Source of the DNA: Dactylellina haptotyla
Taxonomy: Eukaryota > Ascomycota > Orbiliomycetes > Orbiliales > Orbiliaceae
Reading direction: 5' to 3'
NCBI GenBank assembly: GCA_031310005.1
Contig: CM062386.1
Coordinates: 1,922,001 to 1,986,000, forward strand
Length of the DNA stretch: 64,000 bases
This document shows positions 23,558 to 35,272 of this stretch, piece after piece. The position numbers and the translations under genes are program-made. The notes beneath the pieces were generated by a model. The model was not told where the DNA came from, did no database searches, and saw only the letters and a program-made list of their open reading frames with translations. Position 1 is the first letter of the stretch; every line of letters begins with the position of its first letter.

Positions 23558-26026
23558 ATGGTCGAAAGACAGCTTCTCGCCTCGCCGTACCGGTCGCCGG
23601 CTCAGGCTCGTAATAAACTCATAGACCGGCAGGGCATCTACTCTCCGATTCGCACTCCTTCCCCCAATCAACCAAAAATCCCAAACATTGGTCCTTCCGA
23701 CCTCCACAGGCCGACCACACCTGTCAGGCCGCCGCTCTATAGAAATGACCACTTCTTACCGGATACCCCGGAAAGAACCCCTCCTCGACCCGAGAGTCGT
23801 GGATACGGTGCATTTCTAACTCCTTCTCCCACAAAAACACCTCGTACACCGATTCGATCGCCCTCCCCGTTAATATTCTCCGCGCCCGCCACCCCAGCAC
23901 CCACGCCCGGACCGATCAGCCTTCGAAAAGATAGAAGAACTACAGTCCGAGTAGCGCATGTAATAGAGTGTAAATGCGACGAATTCAGGCACAAGGTTGT
24001 GACCAGGGAACCCCAAATCTCCGGTTTACATCCTGGCCAACCCCTCCTCCAATGGGCGAAGAAACCGATCCAGAAGCATGTTTCCATAAGCTGGACCAAG
24101 CTTCCGATAAACGAAGTCCGTGGAACCGCCATCTCATATACCTGGGGCGACTTTGACCGAGAGAACATGATTGTTGGCCACTGGCACGACGACCCGAGCC
24201 GAGCGATCGCTATGAATCTGGGGACCGAATGGGATATCTCCGAGCTTCTGGACCGTCTGGTAGAATTGACTGCCACCAAGGGCTCGATATGGATGGACCA
24301 ACTCTGTGTTCCCCAGCGGGAAGACTACGTTCGCGAAATCCTACCCAAGATTCCAGATATCTTCCGAACAATGGATGTCGCCGTGTTGATGCCCGGCGCC
24401 AGATGTCAGTGTCTGGAGCAAACGATCGAGATGGTGCAAAGTGGAACGAGCAAGTCGGCCGATGTGGTCGAAGACTGGCTGAACCACAAGTGCCACAACA
24501 AGGCCGGCCTTTCCTCTTACACGAACCGCATGTGGGCACGCCAGGAGTTCAGATACGCGCAGAACCTGCGATTGGTCTGGAACAGCAAGAAACCAGCCGT
24601 TTGCTTCCAATACGACGATCTTATCTCCGGAAAAGCCGATATTTCTGCTATCAGCGGCTATGCGACGGCGCTCTTCATGCAGAAACTATACGAGGGGTTC
24701 GATTTGGGAGATAAAAATGGCTACTGGCTGATTCGTGATGCTACCGATAATTTCGCGCGAGATCTGAGGAAGGAGTGCGACGGGCTGAAAGAGGATAGGA
24801 AAGAGCTTCCTGTGTTCTTCAGAATGCTCCTCGGTCTGCCGCTCGAGCGTGTCAAGGATGTGGACGAAAACCCAATCTATGCCCTTACACACAGTCTCCG
24901 AACTTTCTGCCGGAACATGAGAGGTCTCGCGTACGGCACTCATATGGCGACAAACCAGAAGGATCTCGTATTATCGGTATGGGTGGATCTTCCCGGCTAC
25001 AAACTCCCCTCTGAGCTCAAGTTCTACTCTGCCTCAGAGCTCCTGGATGATGCCGCGCGAAAAATGGAGTCAATTCACCACGTCACACTCAGCACCCACG
25101 CCCCGGCCGGCCTATTCAAGGAGTCGCCCGGCGGCTGTTGGAGGCCTGAAGTCTTTCTCGCTAAAAAGCAGATTAAAGAAGTAAGGGACCTCTACAGCAC
25201 ACTATCCGAAGCCGACTCCCCAATCTACATGCGCGAAGGCAAAGTCCCACTCCAGATCTTCGAGAACAACGCCATCGGCCGCCGCGCCTTCGTCTACCGC
25301 GACCTCTTCAAGGACTCGGCACTCTCCAAAGTTGGCGAAACCATGAGCAAAGTCGTGAAAAACTTTGACTCAATAACGCAAACCCGCCTCGGTGGCCTCT
25401 GGCACGAATACCAAGACCGCCTTGCAAAGCTCCTCGCACCCAGCAAACCCCAAAAGCTCCAGAAGAAACTCGCCGCCGGATCCGACGACAAGAAAAAGAC
25501 GAAGAAGGAAAAACCGGAAAACATCGCAGACTTCATGTCAGAATACTACTTCTTCGACAACCTCTGCTCCCAAAACCTCGCCGAAGAAGCCCAACTCCCC
25601 TGGGAAACCCTCCAAGAAGTAGACCACTACAAGATCGTCTACCGCATGACCTGCTACCTCCTCGGCCTCGACCACGACCTCTGCCGGCGTCGCGGCCTGG
25701 AACTCGTCATCGCGCCTGAGGAACCCGCGGTCATCGGTCTTTCTAATAGAATCACCACTCCGTCGTGGTTATCCCGCTTCGATCAGGATACGCTCACCGT
25801 GTCCACTTCGCCGAATAGATTGCGGCCGGAGGAGATGTCGATGTGTATGATTGAGGTTCGGAAGAGCGGGGAGACGTCTGCGGCTGGACTGCCGGAGTAT
25901 CAGGTTACCGGGAGCTGGGTGTCGTGCGCTAAGGTTAAGGAGAAGGATATAGGCGCCATTGCCATACCGAGGGATATTCATTCGGTGCAGAAGGAAGTTA
26001 TGAGGAATGATGGGTGGATTGTTTGA
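23558..26026 (+). CDS. HET-domain (heterokaryon-incompatibility-like) protein with Pro-rich N-terminus
   Basis: Intronless frame of 822 codons. Residues 1-120 are rich in Pro, Thr, Ser and Arg and likely disordered, with repeated TP and SP dipeptides that could be phosphorylated. The HET-like core contains AISYTWGDF near residue 191, SIWMDQLCVPQ near 242 and NRMWARQEF near 324, corresponding to the three conserved HET blocks. The spacing is normal, with a variable region between blocks 1 and 2. The C-terminal 480 residues carry no domain I recognise; a Lys-rich segment lies near residue 640. HET proteins trigger cell death after non-self recognition; most genomic copies have no known partner. 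No NACHT or WD40 repeats are visible. An undetected intron is unlikely because the frame is uninterrupted. Confidence 0.85.
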   Translation: MVERQLLASPYRSPAQARNKLIDRQGIYSPIRTPSPNQPKIPNIGPSDLHRPTTPVRPPLYRNDHFLPDTPERTPPRPESRGYGAFLTPSPTKTPRTPIRSPSPLIFSAPATPAPTPGPISLRKDRRTTVRVAHVIECKCDEFRHKVVTREPQISGLHPGQPLLQWAKKPIQKHVSISWTKLPINEVRGTAISYTWGDFDRENMIVGHWHDDPSRAIAMNLGTEWDISELLDRLVELTATKGSIWMDQLCVPQREDYVREILPKIPDIFRTMDVAVLMPGARCQCLEQTIEMVQSGTSKSADVVEDWLNHKCHNKAGLSSYTNRMWARQEFRYAQNLRLVWNSKKPAVCFQYDDLISGKADISAISGYATALFMQKLYEGFDLGDKNGYWLIRDATDNFARDLRKECDGLKEDRKELPVFFRMLLGLPLERVKDVDENPIYALTHSLRTFCRNMRGLAYGTHMATNQKDLVLSVWVDLPGYKLPSELKFYSASELLDDAARKMESIHHVTLSTHAPAGLFKESPGGCWRPEVFLAKKQIKEVRDLYSTLSEADSPIYMREGKVPLQIFENNAIGRRAFVYRDLFKDSALSKVGETMSKVVKNFDSITQTRLGGLWHEYQDRLAKLLAPSKPQKLQKKLAAGSDDKKKTKKEKPENIADFMSEYYFFDNLCSQNLAEEAQLPWETLQEVDHYKIVYRMTCYLLGLDHDLCRRRGLELVIAPEEPAVIGLSNRITTPSWLSRFDQDTLTVSTSPNRLRPEEMSMCMIEVRKSGETSAAGLPEYQVTGSWVSCAKVKEKDIGAIAIPRDIHSVQKEVMRNDGWIV

Positions 26027-26843
26027 TGAATTAAAGAGACGAAATGATTGCAGGGTTTGAAAACCACGAAGTTTATTTCTGCTTCTTCAACGATGATGGG
26101 TAGATTCATTGTTTTTCGAAATTTAGCTTTTTGCATTGATTTTTGTTTTGTTTTTGGCTTTTACATAATGCATACCTCCTGGGATGGGGGTATTGGTTTA
26201 GGGTAAAGAACCAAATTGCATGCCTGGAGTAAAATAGGTAAATGGCGTTCTTTTTGGGAAACATATATATCCTTTCTCTTTTCCTGCGATCTTGCAGACT
26301 TTTCAAACTTTCAGAGTATCTTCGATTCATGTATAGCAAGCATATCTTATAGCATTCAACCCTAACTGATCGGGATTACGAAATATATGTATTTAGAAAA
26401 AACAAACAAATTAATGATAAAAACAGATAAACAGCGTAGCTCGGGGTCCTACCATCAATCATGGCCCAAAAAACACAACAAAGCAACACGCGATACCTCT
26501 ATAGTACTATGCCAATGCCGGAACAGTAAGGTACAGCTACCGACAACGAAGGGAAATGTTTTCAAAAGCGTACTGGAGAGCTTGAAACGGCCCCGAGACT
26601 GACCTTAAAAGTCTTTGATATAAAGAGCATGAGGTTAATATTTTAGGGTCGATAACGTGAACTAACAACGACTATTAAACAATAGTCTGTGCCTTCTCCT
26701 AGAATGCTATTCGCACCTATCCTGAATATAGATGGAGAATGTTATACCCTAAATTAGCGGTTAAGCGCTTCAGTAGCGACTGTATGCATTCATAAACCAT
26801 GGCTGGGAAATTCTTCTTTAGGGCGCAAAAGATTGCATACGAC
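26027..26843. other. Convergent intergenic region, AT-rich
   Basis: AT-rich sequence between the ends of the HET gene and the subtilase gene. No frame with domain character. Confidence 0.5.
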
Positions 26844-29032
26844 TTAAGGCTGCTGGTATTTAGGGGCCCCCGGAGGTCTTACATAACCATTTGGGCGCAA
26901 AAAGACGGGCCATTGGTCAGCGAATATACCATTGAACGCAATTCGCGGTTCGCGAGGATTAGGTGGGTTTTTAGAAAGAGCTAGAAGGTAGCCCACGGGG
27001 TCCCTGTGCCCTATTGATATAAAGTTTGCGAGCAATCCCGCAATCACCGGCGCCGCTTATTTTCTTATATTTAGCCTTTCCTTCATTTTCTTGAAATAGA
27101 TTCTGGGAGAAACCTCTTACAGAAAGATGTTCCCGCACAACGCACACGCCACAACACGGTCGAGTTAAACTGATAACCCAAAGGGTACCCTCTCGCGATT
27201 GTCAAATCCTTCGCTAGTGCAGAAATTCGAACCTTATCGAATTGGAATATGTTGTTCCCTTGTAAATCGTGGCCGCCGACTACTAAAGCTTTTTTTGGAT
27301 CCATCTGCGCTACAAGCGCCTGTGGGAGCTCGGATATCCCATGCTAAACAAGCAAGCATCCACGAGGTTAGGTCATCAACAAACACCATCCAGATTTGCA
27401 CCGCCGACCCTCTATGATCTGGAACAAGATGGTTCGGGTTTGAATCGTCGATAACATAGAGATAAGAGCCTGGACTCACACTTGGATCCAAATTCCCAGC
27501 TGCAATCACCAAATAACAGTTGTATCTATTGGTGATCCTCCTGAACACGTGGCTTAACAGGTCGCCGTATATCTGCGCGAATCCATCATAGTTGTCTAAT
27601 ACATCCATGTAAGGTCTCCACCAGCCAGAAGATATATTGATAATGCACTTCCCGTAAATGCCATGTTTTTCGATGTAGTTATGGATTTTTACAAGGGCGT
27701 CGAAGAACAGATACTGCTTGTGGCCTACTGAATCTGCACCGCGTGAGGATTCTGTCCCAGATCCCACAATGACAACTTCAGCGTTTTTTGCAACGCCAGT
27801 GTTTTCCCCGACGATCTTTGCTGTAACACCTGTGCCTGCGAAGGTAGTGAGTATACTGATTAGCTTCATATTAGAAGTAATTCAACTGCTAGCGCTAAAA
27901 TTTATAAATATTGTGGACTATCGTGGAAATAAGGTTTGTGATATAATCCTAAACGTGCACATGTGGTGCGGCTGAATTACCATGGCTAGAGTATCTTTTA
28001 AGATCCGGGAATCCGGAATGATCGGTGAAATAAAATTCATCTCTAGGCTCATCTAAAGTCCCAGGACCGGCATATAACCAATCTCTAAATTTCGCGTTTC
28101 TGAATTCCTGTAGAGTCACATGCGCATGTTAGACCAGCATCTAAAAATCTGACAAGAACCCCCTTTCGAGTAAAGACGGGTAACAACGGCGGAATTGAAA
28201 CCCATATTTGCATAAGGTTCTCATATTGGAAACTCCTCCAGACCTACCGGATGTCTTTTGTCACAACCAGTATCTATGACGAATGCTATAACCCCTTCCC
28301 CGGCCTTCTTCCAGTGCCAAGACATCCTCCACATTTGAGCCCATGTAACGCCAGGCGGCTGAGATAATAGTATGTTACTATAAAATGAATTTATTTGATT
28401 TCTTATATTAGGATCCTGGCCTTCAGCAACTTCATCATCCTTGGCTTGTCTTTTACTAGCCCTCCCTAGATTGGCTCCAGTGGGGCCTATAGTATTAGAA
28501 GTATGGACACGGCGTGCTTCAAGCATGGAGAATATTCGGTCCCACGTTCCTACTCTCGAAGGCACAACGCTAGATGGGATTACTTTTTTAATCTTTTATA
28601 TTATACTATAATCAGCGTTTTGTTTCCCCCGCACCTTATCAGAGCTCCTGATCTGTGAAAAGGCTAGTGCAGCCATACCTTGTGGAGACTCCTGAACTTC
28701 TGACAAGCCGCACGAATGCCCGCGTCGCTATCAACGTTCCCGGGAGTATCTACAATTAGTGATAATAGTCCCAATGCCGGAGTTTTAATTTCATATATTG
28801 CATGGTCCTTTGGCGGCAAAAGAAACGGTCGAATTTCAGCTTTCAAGTCGCTCACAAATTTGTCATCGTTCGCTGGACTGGTCCGTATGTTGATATCCAG
28901 GATAAGCCAGTAACTTAGATAACCTTTCTCCCATGTTCCGATATTCGTTTTTCCTGGTATTAATCCGTAGACGTAGCTATGATTCAGCGCTATTACGAAA
29001 GCCGAACGGAGTAAATTTTCGCAGAACCGCAT
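26844..29032 (-). CDS. Subtilisin-like serine protease (S8), multi-exon
   Basis: Exons on the minus strand: 29032-28679, 28569-28248, 28107-27981, 27835-27480, 27343-27121 and 27055-26844. The last five join with matching phases (0, 1, 0, 1) and rebuild a subtilase core. The catalytic Asp is in FVIDTGCDKRHP, the His in SSHGTGVTAKIVG (split by an intron after the first base of the Gly codon), the oxyanion Asn in VIAAGN, and the Ser in AGTSFSAPVIAGLLA (split by an intron inside the codon after Phe). The first exon starts MRF, has a hydrophobic N-terminus and resembles a propeptide. The first junction does not agree in phase: donor GTATGG is phase 0 but the next exon needs one completing base. 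Either a small exon is missed there or a frameshift is present. If intact it is a secreted or vacuolar endopeptidase. Confidence 0.75.
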
Positions 29033-31616
29033 AGTTTTGTTTATTTCCAGATATACGCTTAAATTACCTTGGTCTTGGTAGATTTAGTGGTGGCGTAAGT
29101 GACTGCGTAGCACCGTGTTGTAAAATTTGGTCCCATGGGCGCAGAGAAAATGGCGATGTAAGTTATATGTATATTCCGCCGCAGTTGGTAGCATATTGTC
29201 GGGGGTGGAAGGATTATCCACACCCTGACAAAACCAATAAACTAGATACATATTGTCAAGTTTCATGAATTGCATGGTGCAAGTTAACCGATTGATAATA
29301 TAGGTTAGCACTATCGAGATCCTTGTGAGTTTCTTTGCGTACCAATCCAGTCCAAGGTTTTATGCCTTATAAAACACTGGCTAGAGCTAACAGCGCTTAA
29401 CTCAAACGATCTAACCGTATACTAGTCATTAAAAGCCTACGTTTCGGGTCTCTTATGATATTGCTTCTACCCCTCGACACAACAAGGGGCCACCAGTAGC
29501 AGCTAGCAGTAGCTATCTAAATTTATAGAAATTTAAGGTAGGTTTATTAGTTCTAAACCAGGAAACTCGAAAATATTGAAACGAGACACCATGTCAATTT
29601 CATTTTGTTGGAGAGGCACATCTGGCTGCTGCCGAATGTGATGTGGACTATGAAGGAAATATTACCCAGATCTGGTCGTATACCTAAGCCTCACTATAAC
29701 ATTCCATGAGGTTTGAGGTTGACGCGTTGGCTGCAAGTTGGGTTTGTTGCGTGGTGAGGAAGAGCGAAACACCCAACGCACTCTCCCTTCCTAAACAGAT
29801 CTGTGATTCCGTTGTTCACCAGCTGTGCTTAATGGATTTGTCAAAGCAAATTGCTCCTACGCGCGGGTGTGGGTGTGGTTAGAAGGGCTCAAATACTTGG
29901 ATGTTTTCGAGTAAAACGAGCAGAAAGGCATGTTCATTGGCGGGACATTTTTCTCTCTGTATTTTCAACGAACTTATTAGCATACTACAGTAATATCCAG
30001 ATTTCAGAGCTTTCAGAGCTTTCAAGTAGAGTTGATGCGCAGCTTTTGTTGTTGTATCAATTCAAGTACTATCTGAAACAAGATAGTTGAATCTGGCAAG
30101 TCATATTATATGATCGTGCTGCTTTAATTATTTCTTTTCAGTGGGGCAAATTTTTACCGTCTTGCATCATTTTGATAGAAGCCAGTCTGTCTTTATAATA
30201 CCGACTCCCAAACTCGAAAATATTGACATCTCATTTGGATATTCGCCTATCCACCGAACCTTGGCTTTCGTAATGCGAGGGAGTTTGCAAATTTGGAAAC
30301 GAATATAAAAAGGAAAACGTTTAAAAAAACACCCACGGAAGTAGAAAAATAACGAACCTCGTCTACATGTTTTGCTCGTATCGCTATTGTGGCAGGATAC
30401 TTTTCTGAATCTGGTAAAGTAGTTCACTGCATGGGCCTGTCATATCTACCGAGACTTCTTCACCTCCCTCGTGGTCTTGAGGCTTGTGTCTGACCAACAC
30501 AAACCGCGGTGAGCGATGATCCGTCCTAGCCACCAATCTTAGCCTTGCATCAATGTCAACCAGGCGCTACTTTTGGAATTAAGCCTAGTTTGATGATTAA
30601 GGCTGAACAACGGAATCGGAGAAACACTCAGTAGTTTAATCGGCTCCAAGCTTTTCCGCGCCGATGTCACACATCGGCGGCGGGAAGTCGCCTGCCGGCA
30701 AATATGTGAGAGTAACGAAACGTTCGAAACACCAGCGACCAATCCCAGGTCCATGATTTCAATCTCAACCAAGCTTCCCTCTTGCTGTTGGTACCTTTAA
30801 ATTTGGGCCTTCGAACCCCTGGAAATTGGCGTGAGCCTCCGCCTCGGTAAACTGGATCAGTTAACCTTATCAAGCTTCAATTTGACGATTCTTCGTTGGC
30901 GCACGGCCACACTGAGCCCAATCGAATGGATGTTCCTTCTGAATTCTGCATGTTTTACCTGTCTGATGTAATCCCCCAACAACACTCGCGCTGACAAACA
31001 AATCTACGAAGCAGAGCGAACGGCCCAATGGACAGCATATTCGTTTCGCCGCTGACCTTCTGCAATCTGAATAATTCATTAGCAATACTCTGCTAAAACC
31101 GCTGCCTTCCGAGTGGTCTTACCAAAATATACCGGATACGGTGTCGTTCTCCGGTGGATACGTAGACAAGGGACAATTGAATACGGGCAGCAAAATTAAA
31201 AAATGTAGAGCAAAACCAACTGGGATGGGATGACAGCAAACAGTCGCCTACTCGTGTTCAGCCAAGATATGTGATCTTCGCTTGAAGCAACCTCTTAGCA
31301 CACACCAGATTGGGCTCTGTGGCCATGCTATGGTTAGCTGTGGATATCGCTGATGGGGTAGTTTTACATCACATTCCGTGGGTTTTCGGGACATTGGCAA
31401 GCCCACTTGGCAAGCCCAATATGCCGAGAAGCAGGGTTCCAAGTCACAGCGCGCAGTGCGAAACTCAGAGCTAGACCTCCAGGGCGCGCCTCAGGAGAAA
31501 ATATAAATACAATGGAAAGTTCTGAAAAAAAATTCTTATGATGTTGAGATCGGTGGACAAACGCCTCGTTCGATCTTAATACCTAATATATAATAATATA
31601 ATATATACCCTTTTAG
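29033..31616. other. Gene-poor stretch of 2.6 kb
   Basis: No convincing gene on either strand. The left end is the presumed promoter of the minus-strand subtilase and the right end that of the laccase. Short frames near 29084-29311 (minus) and 29851-30090 (plus) have no domain character. The sequence is AT-rich with mixed composition and may contain decayed repeats. Confidence 0.45.
31502..31508 (+). promoter_or_regulatory. TATA-like box upstream of laccase
   Basis: TATAAAT lies about 110 bases before the first recognised laccase exon at 31617. It suggests that transcription begins near 31530-31560, so any missing first exon must be very short. Confidence 0.4.
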
Positions 31617-33805
31617 AATACGCATACATAACGCCCTCTGGGGCTTGCTCGGTGGCGCTGTCAATATATACGCCCTCCCTCATACCGACAATGAACCTTC
31701 TGCAGCGGTAGCGGGTAACCTGTTGACAAGGACAAACCACGATGATACGGATTATGAACATTCGCGCTCTTGTCACAATTCTCCGAAACACAGAGCTTGT
31801 TGGGACGGACATCGCAACCTATGGACCGACTATGAGGACATGTCTAAAGTCCCTCGTGGTAAGGTGCGCAAGTTCGAGTTCACCATCACAAATGGATACA
31901 TTGCCCCTGATGGGTATAATGTCAGCAAGATGTTGGTGAATGGCCAATACCCAGGCCCACCTATCGAGGGCGACTGGGGTGATACGTTCGGTATGTTATA
32001 ACTGAGATATGTGGCTCCTATCGGGTTTAGATTCAGAGTTAATGATATGTGCCACTTAGAAATCATCGTTCACAACAAATTAAGCAACGGTAACGGAACA
32101 GCACTTCATTTCCACGGAATCCAGCAGCTCGGTACGAATCACATGGACGGTGCTTCGGGTATTACCCAGTGCCCTATTCCTCCCGGCGAGAGCATGAAAT
32201 ATAGATGGCGTGCAAATCAATACGGGAGCAGCTGGTATCACTCGCACTTTTCGTTACAGTACACTGATGGCGTCCTGGGACCAATCATCATCCGCGGCCC
32301 TACAAGTGTCAACTATGATGAAGAATACACTCTGCTGCTCTCAGACTGGTTCCACGAGAGCGCCTTCACTATGTTCTATGCTGAAGTGTTCGGAGCACCT
32401 CCTATTCCCGAATCCAAATTGTTGAATGGAAAATGGAAATTTCCGTGCAGTACTACCGATCCTCGATGCTTGCCTAGCAAGGGTGGCTTCTCAGATATTA
32501 AGTTTAAGAAGGGCAAGAAATATAAGCTGAGGTTGATAAATACTTCGACAACATTCCTCCAGACGTTTTGGATCGATGGACACAACTTTACCGTCGCTGC
32601 TGCCGACTTTGTACCAATTGAGCCCTACAAAACTAACGTGATCAATATTGCTATCGGTATGGATTAGATCTCTAGCTCCCGCACGCGCGATGGTCATACT
32701 AAAACGGATGCTAATTTAATATAGGTCAACGATACGATATCATCGTTGAGGCCAATGCGGATACCTCAAAGCAAACTGACTTCTGGATTAACATGAAGAA
32801 TTGCCTGATCCCGCCAGGCACGCCTCCTGTAGAATGCTCCGCAGAGGATGGTAGAACTGGTATCGTTCGCTATGATTCAAGTTCTAAAATGGATCCTCCC
32901 ACGATTTCCAACTGCGCCAATAACAAGGTCTGTCAGGAAGAGCCGTTGGCATCCATTCGCCCAATCCTAAAGAAGAATGTCCCGGCACCTCCTGCATCCG
33001 TTCTTCAGGATTTGTTCCCAAGTTGGGATTCTTGGCCAAACAGCAGTGTACCTTTCGAGCAATCGCTGGGCCACAAATGGAACATGGCTAACGAGACCTT
33101 TTTCGTTGATTGGTGGGTTTTTCGATAAGAACATTCTTTTGCGCCCTGTTGCGTCGGCTGCCAATTAACCCTGCATTGCATAGGGCGAAACCGACCTACA
33201 CCTACCTCGGTCTAGAAGGCCAGCGTGAACCGTTCCCGGAATCTTACCAGCCGATTTATCTCAACGAGAAAGATAAATGGGTATATTTTGTGATCAATGC
33301 GAATTTCACCCCAACACATCCCGGAAAAGCACCCGTTCCCATCGACCACCCTATCCATATGCACGGCCACGATTTCGCAGTTCTCGCGCAGGTTACTCAT
33401 CAGCAGTACACTGAAGGATCTGTCAAGTTAAGCTTGGAAAATCCAGCTCGACGAGACACCGCTGTCTTGCCTGGCGGTGGATTTTTGATTATCGCGTTTG
33501 AGACAAAGAATCCAGGGGTAAGTGGAATTTTGAATCCCCGTATTTCTATAAACAGTTTAGAGAGTTTTTTTGATGGGAGCGGCCCGTTAACGTGTTTTCA
33601 CCCTTGTTAGGCCTGGCTTATGCATTGTCATCTTGCATTCCATTCAAGCTCAGGGTTCTCATTGCAGTTCATTGAACGCGAGAGTGAAATATTGCAGCAG
33701 CTTAGCGGACACCAAGCGAAGACTTATCACAAACGATGCGAGGATTGGAGAAAGGCTTGGGAAACCAATCCAGCTCGGGAGGGACTGAGAGATTCTGGAG
33801 CATAA
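31617..33805 (+). CDS. Laccase (ascomycete-type multicopper oxidase), start unresolved
   Basis: Recognised exons: 31617-31990, 32060-32656, 32725-33112, 33184-33517 and 33611-33805, with introns of 68-93 bp and consistent phases 1, 1, 2, 0. All four copper motifs are present: HFHGIQQ, WYHSHFSLQY, HPIHMHGHDF and HCHLAFH. The Cys-His region continues SSSGFSLQF, placing Phe where the T1 axial ligand position falls. The protein ends RDSGA, matching the C-terminal DSG-x plug of ascomycete laccases. The N-terminal part has the conserved CWDGHRNLWTDYE. The frame before it (NALWGLLGGAVNIYALP) looks like a signal peptide, but no in-frame ATG exists; a very short upstream exon ending before the TTTTAG acceptor at 31611-31616 is likely. 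The enzyme oxidises phenols outside the cell using oxygen. Confidence 0.9.
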
Positions 33806-34050
33806 CTGATTGCGGTGGCTAGCTTGTAATGTTTATATGTAATGATATGCATCTATCTCGACGTAGCATTGGTTTGGAGTTGGCTGGTTCTTTGATATTT
33901 TGGACTCTTAGTAGGGAAATATTCCTTGGCAGTAAGCTGGCTCCATTCAGCTTTCCACGGGGATGAAAACAATGTTATACTTTTATGTACGAAGCCAGTA
34001 AATTTTGATTATTCGCCATTCTTAGAATTCTAGCATTCATTGTCTTGCGC

Positions 34051-34899
34051 CTATTGGCCGATGTTATCATTATCCTGACGATAAAGGAATTTGAAACTCC
34101 TCCAGTTTTCTTTCCATTGTAGGGTGGTGTATTGACTATCTAGGGAAATTCCACCGTCACTCTCCATATCGTCGTGAAACCTCAGAAAATTCCGTTCCTG
34201 GCGACTTATTTCTTCCTCCTTAGTTTCCCCTTGTACAGGTGGCTCAACGTCCATCTGTTCCTCCGTTGTAGTGCCCATAATTTTGAGGTTTGACTCTGCC
34301 TCAATCGCAGCCTCAGCCTCCTCTGATTCCGGAAAATTTATATCAAAATTCTTATAATAATTCTCTTCTGTTTCTTCTTCTGCCGAGATATCTGGACTGC
34401 TCGGTCGTCTTACGATGACGGGAGCGTCCAACCGGGTTATTGAGGACAGGCTTGGTCGTTGTTTCACCATAGGCTTGTTCATTGAACTTCCCGCAAGTTG
34501 CTTTTGTTTAAAATTGGACTGTTTTAGGAAGCCTGACTGGTCTTGCTCGTATACTGCATTTTTACAATCCGCGCCCGTATATATCTCCACTTTCGTCACT
34601 GCGATCCCTGGGAACGAAATCCAGAAAAGTCCCTTCCTAGGCTCGTACACCTTCTGGATATTATATTTCCGCAAGTATGCTGGAGTTGCGTTGTCTGGGA
34701 TGAATTGGGCGATATCGAAGTGTTGAAAAGGAATGGTATAGCATTTTTCGAGAGTGCTGGGACTTGAAAGGGTCTGTTTTGTGACGAAATTTATACCGGA
34801 GTTTTGACCTGGCGGTAAACGGACGAATGCTAATGAGAAGCAATGACACAGGGGTGAGAGATAGAGAGGCACGAAACAAAGACGACGAAGAAACATCAT
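34051..34899 (-). CDS. Unknown secreted acidic protein
   Basis: Single exon of 282 codons from the ATG at 34899. This start gives a convincing signal peptide (MMFLRRLCFVPLYLSPLC); an ATG 21 codons upstream would bury it. Residues 30-120 include aromatic, structured-looking sequence (KGLFWISFPGIAVTKVEIYTG) with a Cys pair nearby. The rest is strongly acidic and low complexity, with Glu-rich runs near residues 190-250, and likely disordered. The C-terminus is basic and aromatic. No family recognised. It lies convergent to the laccase with a 245-bp spacer. The acidic half could be an artefact of an unrecognised intron, but the frame is open throughout. Confidence 0.6.
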   Translation of the reverse strand: MMFLRRLCFVPLYLSPLCHCFSLAFVRLPPGQNSGINFVTKQTLSSPSTLEKCYTIPFQHFDIAQFIPDNATPAYLRKYNIQKVYEPRKGLFWISFPGIAVTKVEIYTGADCKNAVYEQDQSGFLKQSNFKQKQLAGSSMNKPMVKQRPSLSSITRLDAPVIVRRPSSPDISAEEETEENYYKNFDINFPESEEAEAAIEAESNLKIMGTTTEEQMDVEPPVQGETKEEEISRQERNFLRFHDDMESDGGISLDSQYTTLQWKENWRSFKFLYRQDNDNIGQ

Positions 34900-35272
34900 C
34901 TCCTTTTCTAGAGGAGGTTGATCATTGGGATAATCGCTTTTCTTTACATTGCTGGAAACCAAATCTTATTTGCTTGACCGTAGTTGATTGGGATGACCAT
35001 TTTGAGCAAGATCGAGATAGTTAAAGATACAAGACATGCAAGATAGTGTGGCAAGGATTCTTTTCTATTCGCGCTCTTCTTGTGTTGTCGATAGCTTTTG
35101 TATTGAGGAAATCCAAAGGCCTAAAGTTGTGTTGCATGTTGTATTTCTTTGAGGGGGCGTCGGACTCAGTCTCGTCACCAGAAGAAGACTATGCACCAAA
35201 CGTCAACCTCTTGAGCTCCCTCAGCATTTGCTTGGCTTTCGGCACTTGGTTCACAGATCAGAGAGCGGCAAT
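34900..35272. other. Divergent promoter region
   Basis: Shared upstream region of the minus-strand secreted protein and the plus-strand dehydrogenase. No gene seen. Confidence 0.5.

Noticed and set aside
28664-29311. Additional upstream exon for the subtilase from the frame at 29084-29311
   Set aside because: The MRF start at 29032 followed by a hydrophobic stretch is a better N-terminus, and no splice pair joins the upstream frame in phase.
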